Source of the DNA: Metridium senile
Taxonomy: Eukaryota; Cnidaria; Anthozoa; Actiniaria; Metridiidae
Direction of reading: 5' to 3'
Assembly: GCA_949775045.1 (NCBI GenBank)
Contig: OX459104.1
Location: 15,178,476-15,242,475 of the forward strand
Length of the DNA stretch: 64,000 bases
The notes beneath the pieces were generated by a model that searched no databases, was not told where the DNA came from, and saw only the letters and a list, made by a program, of their open reading frames with translations. A program made the position numbers and the translations under genes. Numbering within the stretch: position 1 is the stretch's first letter; every line of letters begins with the position of its first letter. This document shows positions 11,561 through 23,100 of the stretch, in pieces.

Positions 11561-12290
11561 TTTTTCCTACTGAAAATAATCAAACCTGTCAATTTGGTTC
11601 GTCCACAATATCATTCAAATTGAACAGCAAGCGGCGAGAAAAAAAACATTAGCATTTTTACATCTGACGTTCCTAAATCGGCACATCGCTTAGTGTATGT
11701 AAATATAGCGGTGACGATAAGAACCAGTTTCCACGCATAAAATATTAATGTCAGTTCCTCAAGAGTGTTAAATAAGATTTCTAAGCACAAAATCGCGGCC
11801 CTCGAAAATTGGACTTTCTTACCCAAACGAAGCCGTTTTTTTGTCAGGACACTTCAGTTTTGAGAATGTTGAAGAAAAGGCCTTTTTCAGCCGTCAACTC
11901 GTTAGATTGATATTTTGGATAAGACATTCTTATGTAAATCTCGATCGATTGTGATTTTACACGGCAACAAATAGCAACATCGTAATGTATATACCGTATA
12001 ATGATATAGCTTTTCTCTGCAGGAAGGTCGTCGGTTATTTGCAAAGCATATATATATTATGACAAAGTATGTACTGCAGCGGATTAGAAAGCAGTTTTAT
12101 AGCCAGGATGCATTTTTAGAATATAATGGATACACTTTGAATTCTTTCTACTGTTATGTTAATGACTACAGGAATCAACTGGTAGCTACTGAAAAACAAA
12201 ATATTGGCCGTATTATATTCTAGTGACAAAAAGTTCCTCCAGAAGAAAGTGTAATTATGCGCCGTTAAGAAAAACAAAACTGTCCAGTTA

Positions 12291-12504
12291 CAGTGCGAAT
12301 CGAAAAACCGTGGGCACCTAGAAATATTTAAGAAATCGTTTATTGTTCGTTGAACAACACACACACAACTCTAACTACAAAAACTTTATCATACTACACA
12401 TCAGTCAAACTTCTTGCGGTGATATAATTGTTTCTGAGTTGTTCAACGAACATAAACGATTTCTAAAATATTTCTGGATGCCCACGGTTTTTTGATTCGC
12501 ACTG
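12291..12504. mobile_element. Mariner-type MITE copy 2, 214 bp
   Basis: It has the same CAGTGCGAATC / GATTCGCACTG ends as the copy at 8636, with TTA on both sides. That leaves open whether the family duplicates TA or a TWA triplet. It lies about 0.8 kb upstream of gene A. No other feature was found in 11561-13130. Confidence 0.8.
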
Positions 12505-13150
12505 TTAATGTTTCAGTTCAGTTTCAGCGAAATTTGCGACAAAATAAGTGAGAGACGCTAATTCATTTAGCCGAAAATACTCCAGTTTCATGTTATCTAT
12601 CACCGCTGTACAATTTGACAAAATTAAAGGCTAACTTGCACAGGGATAGCCGCAATTCAGAGTAATTTTTTATGCGTTTTCTATTGTTTAATTGTAAGAG
12701 CACTGAGATTATGTTGTGCACTAAGAATTCAATTAGTATTATTGCTTTAATAGCGGTAGTATTTTCAAGTGCTTGACTTGAAATTTGTGAATTCTTTTAC
12801 AAGAAATCGAGGCTTATAATAAGCTAGCTTGTGCAAATGCACCTTTTCGAATAGTACAGCGTAACTATAGATAATATAATTGGAGTATTGAGTCACGGAC
12901 GAAAATTGTTTACATCTAAGATAAATACTGCCATTATAATGATAGTGTCACGCAATCCATTAAAAATGAATATTTCAAAAGCGATAACTTCAGAAGAACA
13001 ACAATAAAATAATCATTAATCGCGGCATGAAAACGAGGCTAGGATGTATGTTTACAACCGTACGATAAGTTTTTTATAAAATCAATCGTCATCTTTCTGC
13101 CCTTGTCAAACTCACTCATCATAGTAATGCTTTGACTTCGGAATTCCTTG

Positions 13151-15084
13151 GGCCTAGTTCAAACGTCACATCTCACATACAGTCAATTCAAAAAACATTG
13201 TCGTCAATAGGCTTCAATTCTACGCGACTAGACAGAAAGGTAGCATGGGTAGAAATCACCGAAGCGGATAAATGCACACAGTATCTAATGCAATACCTGA
13301 AGCGCACTCAATCAACTTATTAGTCGGGCTAGCCATAGGCGGCCCGACTTTAGTTCTACAGTTTCGTCAATCTATGTATCTATGTATCTATGTATCTATC
13401 TATCTATGTATCATGTCGCGTTTTGACCACCTTACGTCATGAGCATGCGCAAATACCACAGGAAGCCCAAGCAAATCGCCATCTTGGATTTGAACCTGAA
13501 CTCATTTGGATTTCTCGTACTTCACATCGATTTACTCTTCCAAATCAGGGTTGGATTTGGGTATATTGTTTGCTCAAGTCATTATACAATTGCTAGCTGT
13601 TTTTTTCTAACGTTTTTACGGAAAGAGATTTTCTAAAACATGTCAATATCAGACAGTCAGTTATACTCGAGCCAACTCGATCCTCGAATTCCCAGAACTG
13701 AGCAGATTAATCACAGGCTTCCCACACTATCAATTTGTGGTTTTGGGCTTCCTGTGGTATTTAACGGCTCTTTCGAAGTTCAATATGGATAACGTTCAAA
13801 TATGGTCCCGTTTGAAATCTCTTCTTTAGTCAGTAATATTTTTCTTTTCCATAATAAAAGATTATGAGTTTATGAACGTTTCTGTGTGGTTTTCTTGGGT
13901 TTTGGTGGCCATTTAAGGAGGTTTTGAGGATGGCGAATTTCAACGGTCATCGGCGTGTCAATAAAATTACACAATTACACAGCTCTCGACCCAGCGGACA
14001 CCAATCACCTCTAAATATCACCCGAAAATCCACTCTTTTCCTGTGACTACAAAACTCAGCTTTTGATACAGTACAAAGTAGATATAAAAGAACAAAATAC
14101 CAAAATTTCAAACGAATCGATCAATGTTTTCCCCATAAAAAGTTCTGCTAAACGTTCGAAATGTGCCTTCTCCCTATGCTCTGACAATCGAGAGCGACCA
14201 AGCGCTAACAAAACAACAACTTGCCCCCCTCCCCCACACTTGAAGCATGGCTCGAATATAAAGCTATTTTTGATTTTTATAACGAAAAAAATAAAAGCTA
14301 CTTTCTTTATCCACAAGAAAAATATTCTTCCACTAACCAAATATACGTATTTTGCATTTTGTGTTTAGAAGTTCAAATATTTATTTTGCTTTATAATGCT
14401 CTTTTAGTGTATTTCAAAAGGATCAGTGCGTTAAAGTCATGAAATACGGTGTTTCTGTAATATTTTTCATCTACATTTTACAAATTTGTCTTGAACAGAC
14501 AATTAAGATTAATACTCCAGTGTCGAGATCTCTTTTACTCAGTGTTAGCCTCAAAACCATGTAATATATTCTTTTGTTCAGTAACAGTCCGTGCAAATGA
14601 AAGAGATTTGTGAGCATAGAAGACAATAAAAATATATCGAAATCTCACGAGTTTTATCTAAATTTCTGCATATTTTACACACAATTGAGGCTAACACTGA
14701 GTAAAAGAGATCTCGAAATTGGAGTATTCATTAAGATTATTATATCTTCAGAGTATATCCAAGGGGCATCAGTGTTATAGCTCCAGTAATCTCTAGCTGT
14801 CAAAAACTGGGTCCCACCACTCCTACTGGGCTAATAGACTAAATTGCATAATCCTCAACTAGCCCGACTTCACGCTCATAGAGCGTCTAGTTATGAATAA
14901 TTCTCCGCTTCGGTGATTTCTACCCATGCTACCTATCGGTCTAGTCGCGTAAACTTGAAGCCTATTGACGACAATGTTTTTTGAATTGACTGTATACCAA
15001 ATCTAATGCAAATGATTTCAAACAATAGTTTTGCTCATTTGCATTAGATTCGGCACATGTGAGATGCAACGTTTGAACTAGGCC
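13151..15084. repeat. 1.9-kb inverted-repeat element between genes A and D
   Basis: GGCCTAGTTCAAACGT at 13151 is matched by ACGTTTGAACTAGGCC at 15069-15084. The pairing extends through the ATTGTCGTCAATAGGCTTCAA region, the CACCGAAGCGG region and the GTCGGGCTAG region. The right arm carries an extra TTTGCATTAGATT-type segment. Further partial copies run to about 15240. The loop contains a smaller inverted element and no credible gene. Confidence 0.75.
13451..13762. mobile_element. MITE with AAATACCACAGGAAGCCCAA ends, nested in the 1.9-kb element
   Basis: AAATACCACAGGAAGCCCAA at the left and its reverse complement at 13743-13762 bound about 312 bp. The ACAGGAAGC terminus recurs as inverted pairs at 23.99/24.16 kb and 33.95/34.08 kb, so it is a recurring element end. 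Confidence 0.65.
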
Positions 15085-15240
15085 TACAATCCTCAAACAA
15101 AAGGTTTTGATCATTTGCGCTCAAACAATAGGTTTTGCAAATTTGCACTAGATTCGGCACATGTCAGATGCAACGTTTGAACTAGGCCTATAATCCTCAA
15201 ACAAAAGGTTTTGATCAATTGCGCTATGTGAGATGCAACG

Positions 15241-16299
15241 TTTGTAGTACAATCATGTTCATAATTGTTGAATGTTGTAACATTCTTATGATGGAAGTCC
15301 GAGATTTCCGGAAATTTCCGATTGAAAACACGAGTACTATTTTGTTTTTCAACCGGAATTTCCGGTTTTTCTTCGTAAAAGGAAAACACCCCGCCAGTTG
15401 TTTCCGGCTAGTCTGCCAGATGTCCCTCCACTTTGGACTCCCTGTTTAAGAACTATTATTTCAAAGCCGTAAAGAACGATTTAGACTGTACGATTTTCGC
15501 CTAGAACTATCGCATGCAACTTGACTTGCTGCTGATTTACACATGCACAACTTGTCGCACAACACACGGAAAAGCCTCGTACAATTTTTGAGTGAAGCCA
15601 GCTTTTCATCTTTCTTAAAATAATCTTTATATGAGCATTGGAAAAGCACTGGCTCCTTGCTCCACTAGGTAATACGTCTTTCTGTTCTTTTGGTAGTAAA
15701 TAATGATATTTTTCTGACTCTTTTCCCTTTCTTTTTCGTCAAAGTATCAGCAGAGCCGCCAGCTTGTTTTTCATCCGCCATTTTGTCCAAAAAAACTCCA
15801 CGGTACCCCACACAATGAATAAGTTTTGTTACATGATACGTCACTTTTTTAGCATATTTGGCTACGACGGCTACGACTGCCGTAACATTTTAAAATCCTA
15901 CGACTTTTTTCGTGTTGCACGCGTCTGTCGTAGACGAGTTGTGGGCTTGACTTGTACGATTGACTCGAGTTCTATGTATGGCGCGATCAGGCTGCATGCG
16001 ATAGTTGTAGGCGAAACTCGTACAGTGTAAATCGGCCTTAAAACTACAGGCTTCTCAATATGTTAGTACAAACCAATCAGTGCGCTCGATTTTCATCTTT
16101 ATTTGTTTCAGTATTTAATCAAATTTTGAATACATTACATTGGTCAGTCAGAATCTAATGATTCGAGATATGCCTAAAACAGAATTCAAAATTCCCATGT
16201 TGATAATAATATAATAACAATAATAATATAATAACAATAATAATTTAAAAGGATACTTAATCAATTGTCTCACGATTGAGGTCATTGGTAGAAATACCG
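15241..16299. other. Intergenic DNA, nothing recognised
   Basis: Contains short open frames (for example at 15461-15649 and 15764-16030) without domain signatures or codon periodicity that I can see. A CGTACAA/GTCGTAG-rich block suggests an old repeat. Confidence 0.45.
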
Positions 16300-16335
16300 C
16301 GACGTTTCGACTGCAATCTGCTAGTCTTCATCAGG
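16300..16335 (-). ncRNA. Hammerhead-ribozyme-like motif
   Basis: On the minus strand CTGATGA is followed by a stem that can pair (GACT with AGTC around a 10-nt loop), then CGAAACGTC. This is the core order of a minimal hammerhead (CUGAUGA, helix II, GAAA), with one extra A before helix II. Such motifs are known from Penelope-like retroelement termini. Activity is unproven, and helix III would be minimal or need a dimer. Confidence 0.4.
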
Positions 16336-16440
16336 CGATGGTGTAGACTGGATGATGGTTGTCTTATATAATAATTAATAATAATTTAATAACAATCATA
16401 ATGATACTCTTATCAGAAGATCTTATCTAATATAATACAA

Positions 16441-16610
16441 TTTAATATGAAAACTAGCGAAAAGAAATTACAACGTTTCGTTGTCATTGCGACAACATTA
16501 TCAAGTAAATGTGGTGGAAATATTTCTCTCTTTTACCATAATTTACTTGATAATATTGTCGCGATGACAACGAAACGTTGCAATTTCTTTTCGCTAGTTT
16601 TCATATTAAA
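16441..16610. repeat. 170-bp foldback with GACAACGAAACGTTG motifs
   Basis: TTTAATATGAAAACTAGCGA and its reverse complement bound the element. Each arm contains TTGATAATRTTGTCG and GACAACGAAACGTTG, a degenerate relative of the hammerhead-like core. Flanks are AATAATAAT microsatellites. A TATAGCGCACATATA / GGCGCTTTAC block follows at about 16665-16705. Confidence 0.7.
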
Positions 16611-17047
16611 TTAAAGAATAAAATAAGATAATAACAATAATAATGATAATAATAATAATATATATTTATATAGCGCACATATATGGGATTCAAGGCGCTT
16701 TACAAAAAAAAGAATTTTAATAAATAACTTGTAAAGAAATATAATAAATCGTACACCTGCGCATTTATGCTAATCATTGTTAATTCAGGATGTGACGCGT
16801 TAACGTTAATTGGCTTTACTCATTCCGCCTTCACATCAAAGTGTTGCTATGTGTTTCTTTATAATGGGCTTTGAGAATAATTTCTTTGACGCAAAACGTC
16901 GCGAAAAATGATCTAAAAATCTTAAACTGAATTCTCAAATCACTGCTTCTATTGTAGCCTGAGAAAACAGACGTGCTTTCGCTCCTCTAGCTATAGCTTC
17001 CCCGGCCCCGCGAAACTAGCTACATTCCATTGGAGTACTTGTATTTG

Positions 17048-17111
17048 ATGATGGCGCCGCTTACAGCAATGTTTTTGTCGTTTTTGTTCTTTCTACAAGT
17101 AAGGAATTTTG
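17048..17111 (+). CDS. Gene D exon 1: signal peptide
   Basis: Encodes [20 protein letters not shown], a strong hydrophobic signal. The donor is TTTG|GTGAGT at 17112, phase 1. The first-exon phase is the same as in genes B and C. Confidence 0.8.
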
Positions 17112-20100
17112 GTGAGTATTGAATATAATAATCTTATCAGTTGCAAATGTTTTCTATGTAAAACAGCCAAAAAAACTTAACAATAACTGCCTTTAATCAT
17201 AATATTAACTATGGTTTAGTACTATAAATCAGTTGAAACAAAACATGAATAAGTGAAGGCATCCACAGTTTCAGAAATATTTATTTATTTTCTATGTAAA
17301 ACAACCAAAAAACAACTTTAAAAAACTGCCTTTATCATATTATTAACTATGCTTTAGTACTATAAATTAAATCAGTTGATACAAACAATGAATAAGTAAA
17401 GACACTCACAGTTTCAGAAATATTTTGTTTTGCTAACTTTAATTTTGATATTCAACAATCTTTAATTTTTTAAAAGTTAAAATTACTTGAGTTATAAACT
17501 AGATTAAAAATGGAGTAAAAATGTAGGATAACTAGCGGTTAAACTAGTGTGGACTGCGTCGATGTTTCAAAGGAAACAATTGGAGTAAAATGTAGGATAA
17601 CTAGCGGTTAAACTAGTGTAGACTGCGTCGATGTTTCAAAGGAAACAATTGGAGTAAAATGTACGATAACTAGAGGTTAAACTAGTGTGGACTGCGTCAG
17701 TGTTTATATATAAGGAAACATTTGGAGTAAAAATGTACGATAACTAGCGGTTAAACTAGTGTGGACTGCGTCGATGTTTCAAAGGAAACAATTGGAGTAA
17801 AATGTACGATAACTAGCGGTTAAACTAGTGTGGACTGCGTCGATGTTTCAAAGGAAACAATTGGGGTAAAATGTACGATAACTAGCGGTTAAACTAGTGT
17901 GAACTACGTCGATGTTTCTAAGTAAACAATTGGAGTAAAAATGTACAATAACTAACGGTAAAAATAGTGTGGACTGCGTCGATGTTTCAAAGGAAACAAT
18001 TGGGGTAAAATGTACGATAACTAGCGGTTAAACTAGTGTGGACTGCGTCGATGTTCAAAGGAAACAATTGGAGTAAAATGTACGATAACTAGCGGATAAA
18101 CTAGTGTGAACTGCGTCGATGTTTCAAAGGAAACAATTGGAGTAAAATGTACGATAACTAGAGGTTAAACTAGTGTGAACTGCGTCGATGTTTCCGCTAA
18201 GCAAACAATTGGGGTAAAATGTACGATAACTAGCGGATAAACTAGTATGTTAAACATGTTAGATTATTATTTCTTAAATAAGGAAAGTTTGCTAGTGAAG
18301 ATGGGGCTGTAATCTTCTTGACGAGTAAAGGCCCGTGCAAACGCACGCAACATTGTTGGACCAACATGGTTGCTCCAACATGTTGGGCCCGTTTAAACAC
18401 CCTGTTGGATGATGTTTGATGAAACTCATCCAACATGTATTTTGTTCTCGTGTTCAACAAACCGTATCGCAACAATGTTGCGTGCGTTTGCTCGGGCCTT
18501 ATGAAAAATTGCCAAGGAAAACTTAACCAGGAAAAAAAATGCTTATCGTGTTCAGAGTCAATTAAAATTTGGAAATAAAACTTTGATGGATTCTGATTTC
18601 AACTAGAACAAAAACTGGAAGAAAAAAAATTTACTGAGAAAAGTGAGGTTCAATTAGTTGAAATACTGAGCTCCAATTAGCTAAGTGGTGACTAGTCTTC
18701 TATCATTAAATATTTATAACTTCAATCATCAGGGTAATGCAATTAATACAAACTAAGCTTACTAAGTTTTTATTTATTTATTTATTAATTAATTAATTAA
18801 TTAATTAATTAATTAATTTACTTACTTACTTACCTACTTACTTACCTACTTACTTACCTACTTACTTACCTACTTACTTACCTACTTACTTACCTACTTA
18901 CTTACCTACTTACTTACCTACTTACTTACCTACTTACTTACCTACTTACTTACCTACTTACTTACCTACTTACTTACCTACTTACTTACCTACTTACTTA
19001 CCTACTTACTTACCTACTTACTTACCTACTATATTTATATATTTATTTATTTATCTATTTATTTATTTATATGTTTATTCGACAGTTAGTGCAAAGGAAT
19101 GCCGCAAAACGATGTTATTTAAAGTCATCCTCCAAAATAAAGCTCTAATCAACCATACATTCAAATCGATCCCAAGCAACCAAAAGGATTTCTGCAAGAA
19201 CCATTGTTTCATGGATGATAGGTGCATCTCATGCACTTTCAATAACCAGAAGAAGTTGTGTAATCTCAGTAACTCAGATCACGTGATGCATCCTGAACAC
19301 ATGGTGGACACGCCCAACGCAGTTTACTGGAGAACAGAGGTATGGTATTCTTAGAAATTAAATGCGATGTGGGGGAGGGGAGGGTAAGTGGTTTTGGGTG
19401 GATTTTTAACTTGAACATTTTTTTTGTTTTTCTGTTTGTTGAAGAAGGGGGGAGGGGGTATGGGGTTTTGGGTGGATTTTCAATTTGCACATTTTCTGTT
19501 TGTTGAAGAAGGGGAGAGGGGGGGGGGGGGGGGTATGGGCTTTTTTTGTGGATTTACAACTTGCACATTTTGTTTTTGTTTTTTGCTGTTTGTGAAAGAA
19601 GGGGATAGGGAGGGAATAGGGTTTTGGGTGGATTTACAACTTGCACATTTTTTGTTTTTCTGTTTGTGAAAGAAGGAGGGGAAGGTTGATGGTTGATGCT
19701 CGGGAATTTTCAATTTAAAATATTGTTCTTTTCCTTTCAATTCTGTGAAATATTTGTTTATATAATATTTGTTATTTCAGAACACGTGCAAGTGTCCAAA
19801 GAGCAAGATATGCAGATACAACTCTGAAAGCAATAGTCATGTTTGTGAATGCCCCAAAAATTATACTGGAGCCAACTGTGAAATTGGTAAGCGGTTTACC
19901 ATCAAAACCAGGCAATCGGGTAATCCCCCCCCCCCTCCCCCCCAAAGAAATAACCCACTCATTAAGCCTCCTAAAACCTTGTTCACACGGCATCATAATC
20001 ATAGTCATAATCATAAGCACAATAATAATAAGAAATGGAGAAGTTTCCATTTTCTTATGATTATGACTATGATTATGACGTTGTGTCGCACGTGTGAACC

Positions 20101-23100
20101 GTACGATCTTAGTCGTAAACTTGGTTATGATTATGACGCCGTTTGGCAAACCGGGTTCACGCCTTTTTTTCTAATTTTATTACAGAAATAAAGCTGGGTA
20201 AGTATAATATCACCGCTGCGCCTTCTTGTAAAGCTGTACAAGATGCAGGAGATTTTAAAGGGAATACAACCTATTGGATGAAGCCACCAGGAGTCGATAA
20301 ACCATTCCAAGTATTCTGTCACATGTCTTTATTTGGAGGTATTTTTGTAATAATAATAATTTAAAAAATAATTTTAATACATAAATGCGCAAAATACTAA
20401 GTACTTATTGACTGAGAGGGAGGGCCGTAGGGGAAAATATTTGGCTCGCGGTCATGACGTAAGGACCGAGCGCAGCGATGTCCGTACAAATAACCAAGAG
20501 CCAAATATTTTCCAGTACTGCCCGACCTGACTCAACCAATAAGTTATTTTTATTGTATGACCCACTTTTTTAATTTAAAGGCTATTTTTGTTGTGATTTT
20601 TCGAGTAGCTGGTCCGTACGTGTTTGTACGGACCAGGTGAATAAAACCGTACGGACCCCATCACGTGACTTTTTCCGAAGGTTTTCTTAAGAGCGCGCGC
20701 CGGGCAAAATACGGGTTATATGACAAATATGTATATGATCTAATGCGCGAAAAATTCGTACAAAAATGCCCTTCATCACCAAACAAACTATTCAACAGAC
20801 CATTTCACAGTTCTCGTCGATCAACTTCAGCCTCAGTAACATTTAAAACGCCAATTTCAAAAATCTTTGTCGCAGCCGAAGCTACAGTCCACACTCTAAA
20901 GCCTGCAAAGGATGTCGGTTACATGGACTTAATTTGTGATTTATTGCACGTTTTTTAAAGAAATATTTATATTTATATCTAGCACAACAACAACTTGGTA
21001 TGATCATAAAACACAAACACGTACAACCAAAATATGCTATGAATAAATCGATAAAAAGAAAAGAAATACCGACATGCTTTGCAGGCTTAAGAGTGTGGAT
21101 TGTGTCTTTGTTTGCGACAACGATTTTTGAAATAGGTGTATATTAATTAGAATTTGAGTATATACGGGCCGTGGAATTTTGAGGTATTTCAATTAGCTTC
21201 AATTGTTTGATAATGTGTACATTCCTTAAATTAACACGAGCTGTAGTCAAATTGTAAAGAATATATTACACGCTATCGAGGCTGAGGTTATGGACTTGAA
21301 CAGTAAAAAAGTGTATTGCTAAGACATAAATGGCCTTTACTTTTTTTTTCAATGCAAATCTACGTTACAGCCCGTGGCTTTTTGTAAAGTGTTTCAATTG
21401 TTTGATAATGTGTACACTCCTTAAATTACCACGCGCTGTAGTCAAATTCTAAAGAATATATTACACGCTATCTAGGCTGAGGTTGGTCGACGAGAACAGT
21501 GAAAAGGATTATACCCAAGATAATACCATGATTACCTCGGGTTCTTTTGTCTTCAGAGGGGTTTACATACCCGAATTTTCCTCATGCATACCCTTGGGAC
21601 TTTGGGACACAAATTTTCCCTCAGTATTCTAGGAAATTTAATCACTAAATGCCCTTTTTGTCATGCAGTATGGACTAAAATTGATCAGTCATGGTTGATG
21701 CAGTTGGCGGCGGATGGCGTGCAGCTAGAAGTTACGACGGAACCGAATTCGAATGACATGATTGTCAATGCTACAGTTACCAACAGTGGGTGTGGCAAAC
21801 CGGGTTCCGCATCAATTATCTACATCAAAGGGTACTGGACCAAAATAAGATACACCCAGATATTCATGGGACATTCATCATGTTGGAAGATCTTTGGCAG
21901 TTGGAGGTATGATTGAACAATTCAATTCTCTACTTTCGCATAGCAATATGCTGCCCTCTGTTTTGGGGAGTAGATAGTGTAATTCAAATTTGTTTGATTT
22001 GAGTTACAACTGACTTGCCAGTGGCGTAGCGTGGTCATTTTGACAAGTACGCACGGATATGGAGTTTTGTCTTTTGAATTTTGAATCAGTACAAAATATA
22101 TGGAAAGCGATTAACGAACATTTAAAAATTTCCCGTCTCAAGTACGCATGGCACGTGCGTATTTGCGTAATTGACGCTACGCCCCTGCTTGTTTGATTTG
22201 AATTACAATAACTACCCCCCCCCCCCCCCAACACCCAAAACAAGTAATAGATCAAACACGCGAAAGAGTGTTTCCTTTGATTTCCAAACACAGAGAATTT
22301 AGTTGAAAAAACAAGGCCCAGCCGAGATTAATTGGAAGGAAACACTATTTCAAGTGCTTGATCTGGCTTCTCAAAATATTACAGCATATAATGCGCCTTA
22401 CCGTGGCCACCCAAATAAAGTTTTGTAAGAGTTAGCTTAGCGTTCAAAAGTTTCTCTTTTCAAAATATTTGCTACACCTTTTCAAATTAAACATCCTGGG
22501 AAGTTTTTCACACACTTATAAACTTCACTCTTGTCTTGTGTTTACCGTTTGACACTCGGCGTGTCTTCTATATTAAGGTCAAATTCTCGCTTTCTTTATT
22601 GGTTACAGATACAAAACTTTAATTAGATAGCCATGGTAAGGTGCGTCGCGCTGTAATAATTCTTGGAGAAGTTCAAAGAAAAACATTTGACAGATTTTAT
22701 GCTAATTAAGATCACATATATACCTAAATCTCCTTCACGGTAGTGATTTCAAATGTATAGTGGTTAATATTATTCTGCTGGCACTCACACTCACTACCTC
22801 TACATTAAATATATTTTATACATCACTCCTCACATGTTGATTTTTGCGGAGGGAGGAAAACCGGATAACCCGGAGAAAAAACTCTCGTGGCATGGTAGAG
22901 AACAACACATCAAACAAACTCAATTCACATATGATACGGTGCCCGAGATAGGAATCGAACCCGGATTACAGCAGTGAAAGGCCGGTGCTCTCACCACACG
23001 GCCAACAATGCCCTCCAAAACATGTTTATATGTCAAACAATGATGATAACGATAATCTTTTTTTTTGCAGTAAAATTGGAACTGCATCTTACAGTGCAAG

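Noticed and set aside
20665..20958. 97-codon plus-strand frame in gene D intron 4
   Set aside because: It runs through a foldback repeat that also occurs at 28.7 kb, has no splice support and is interrupted in the other copy.
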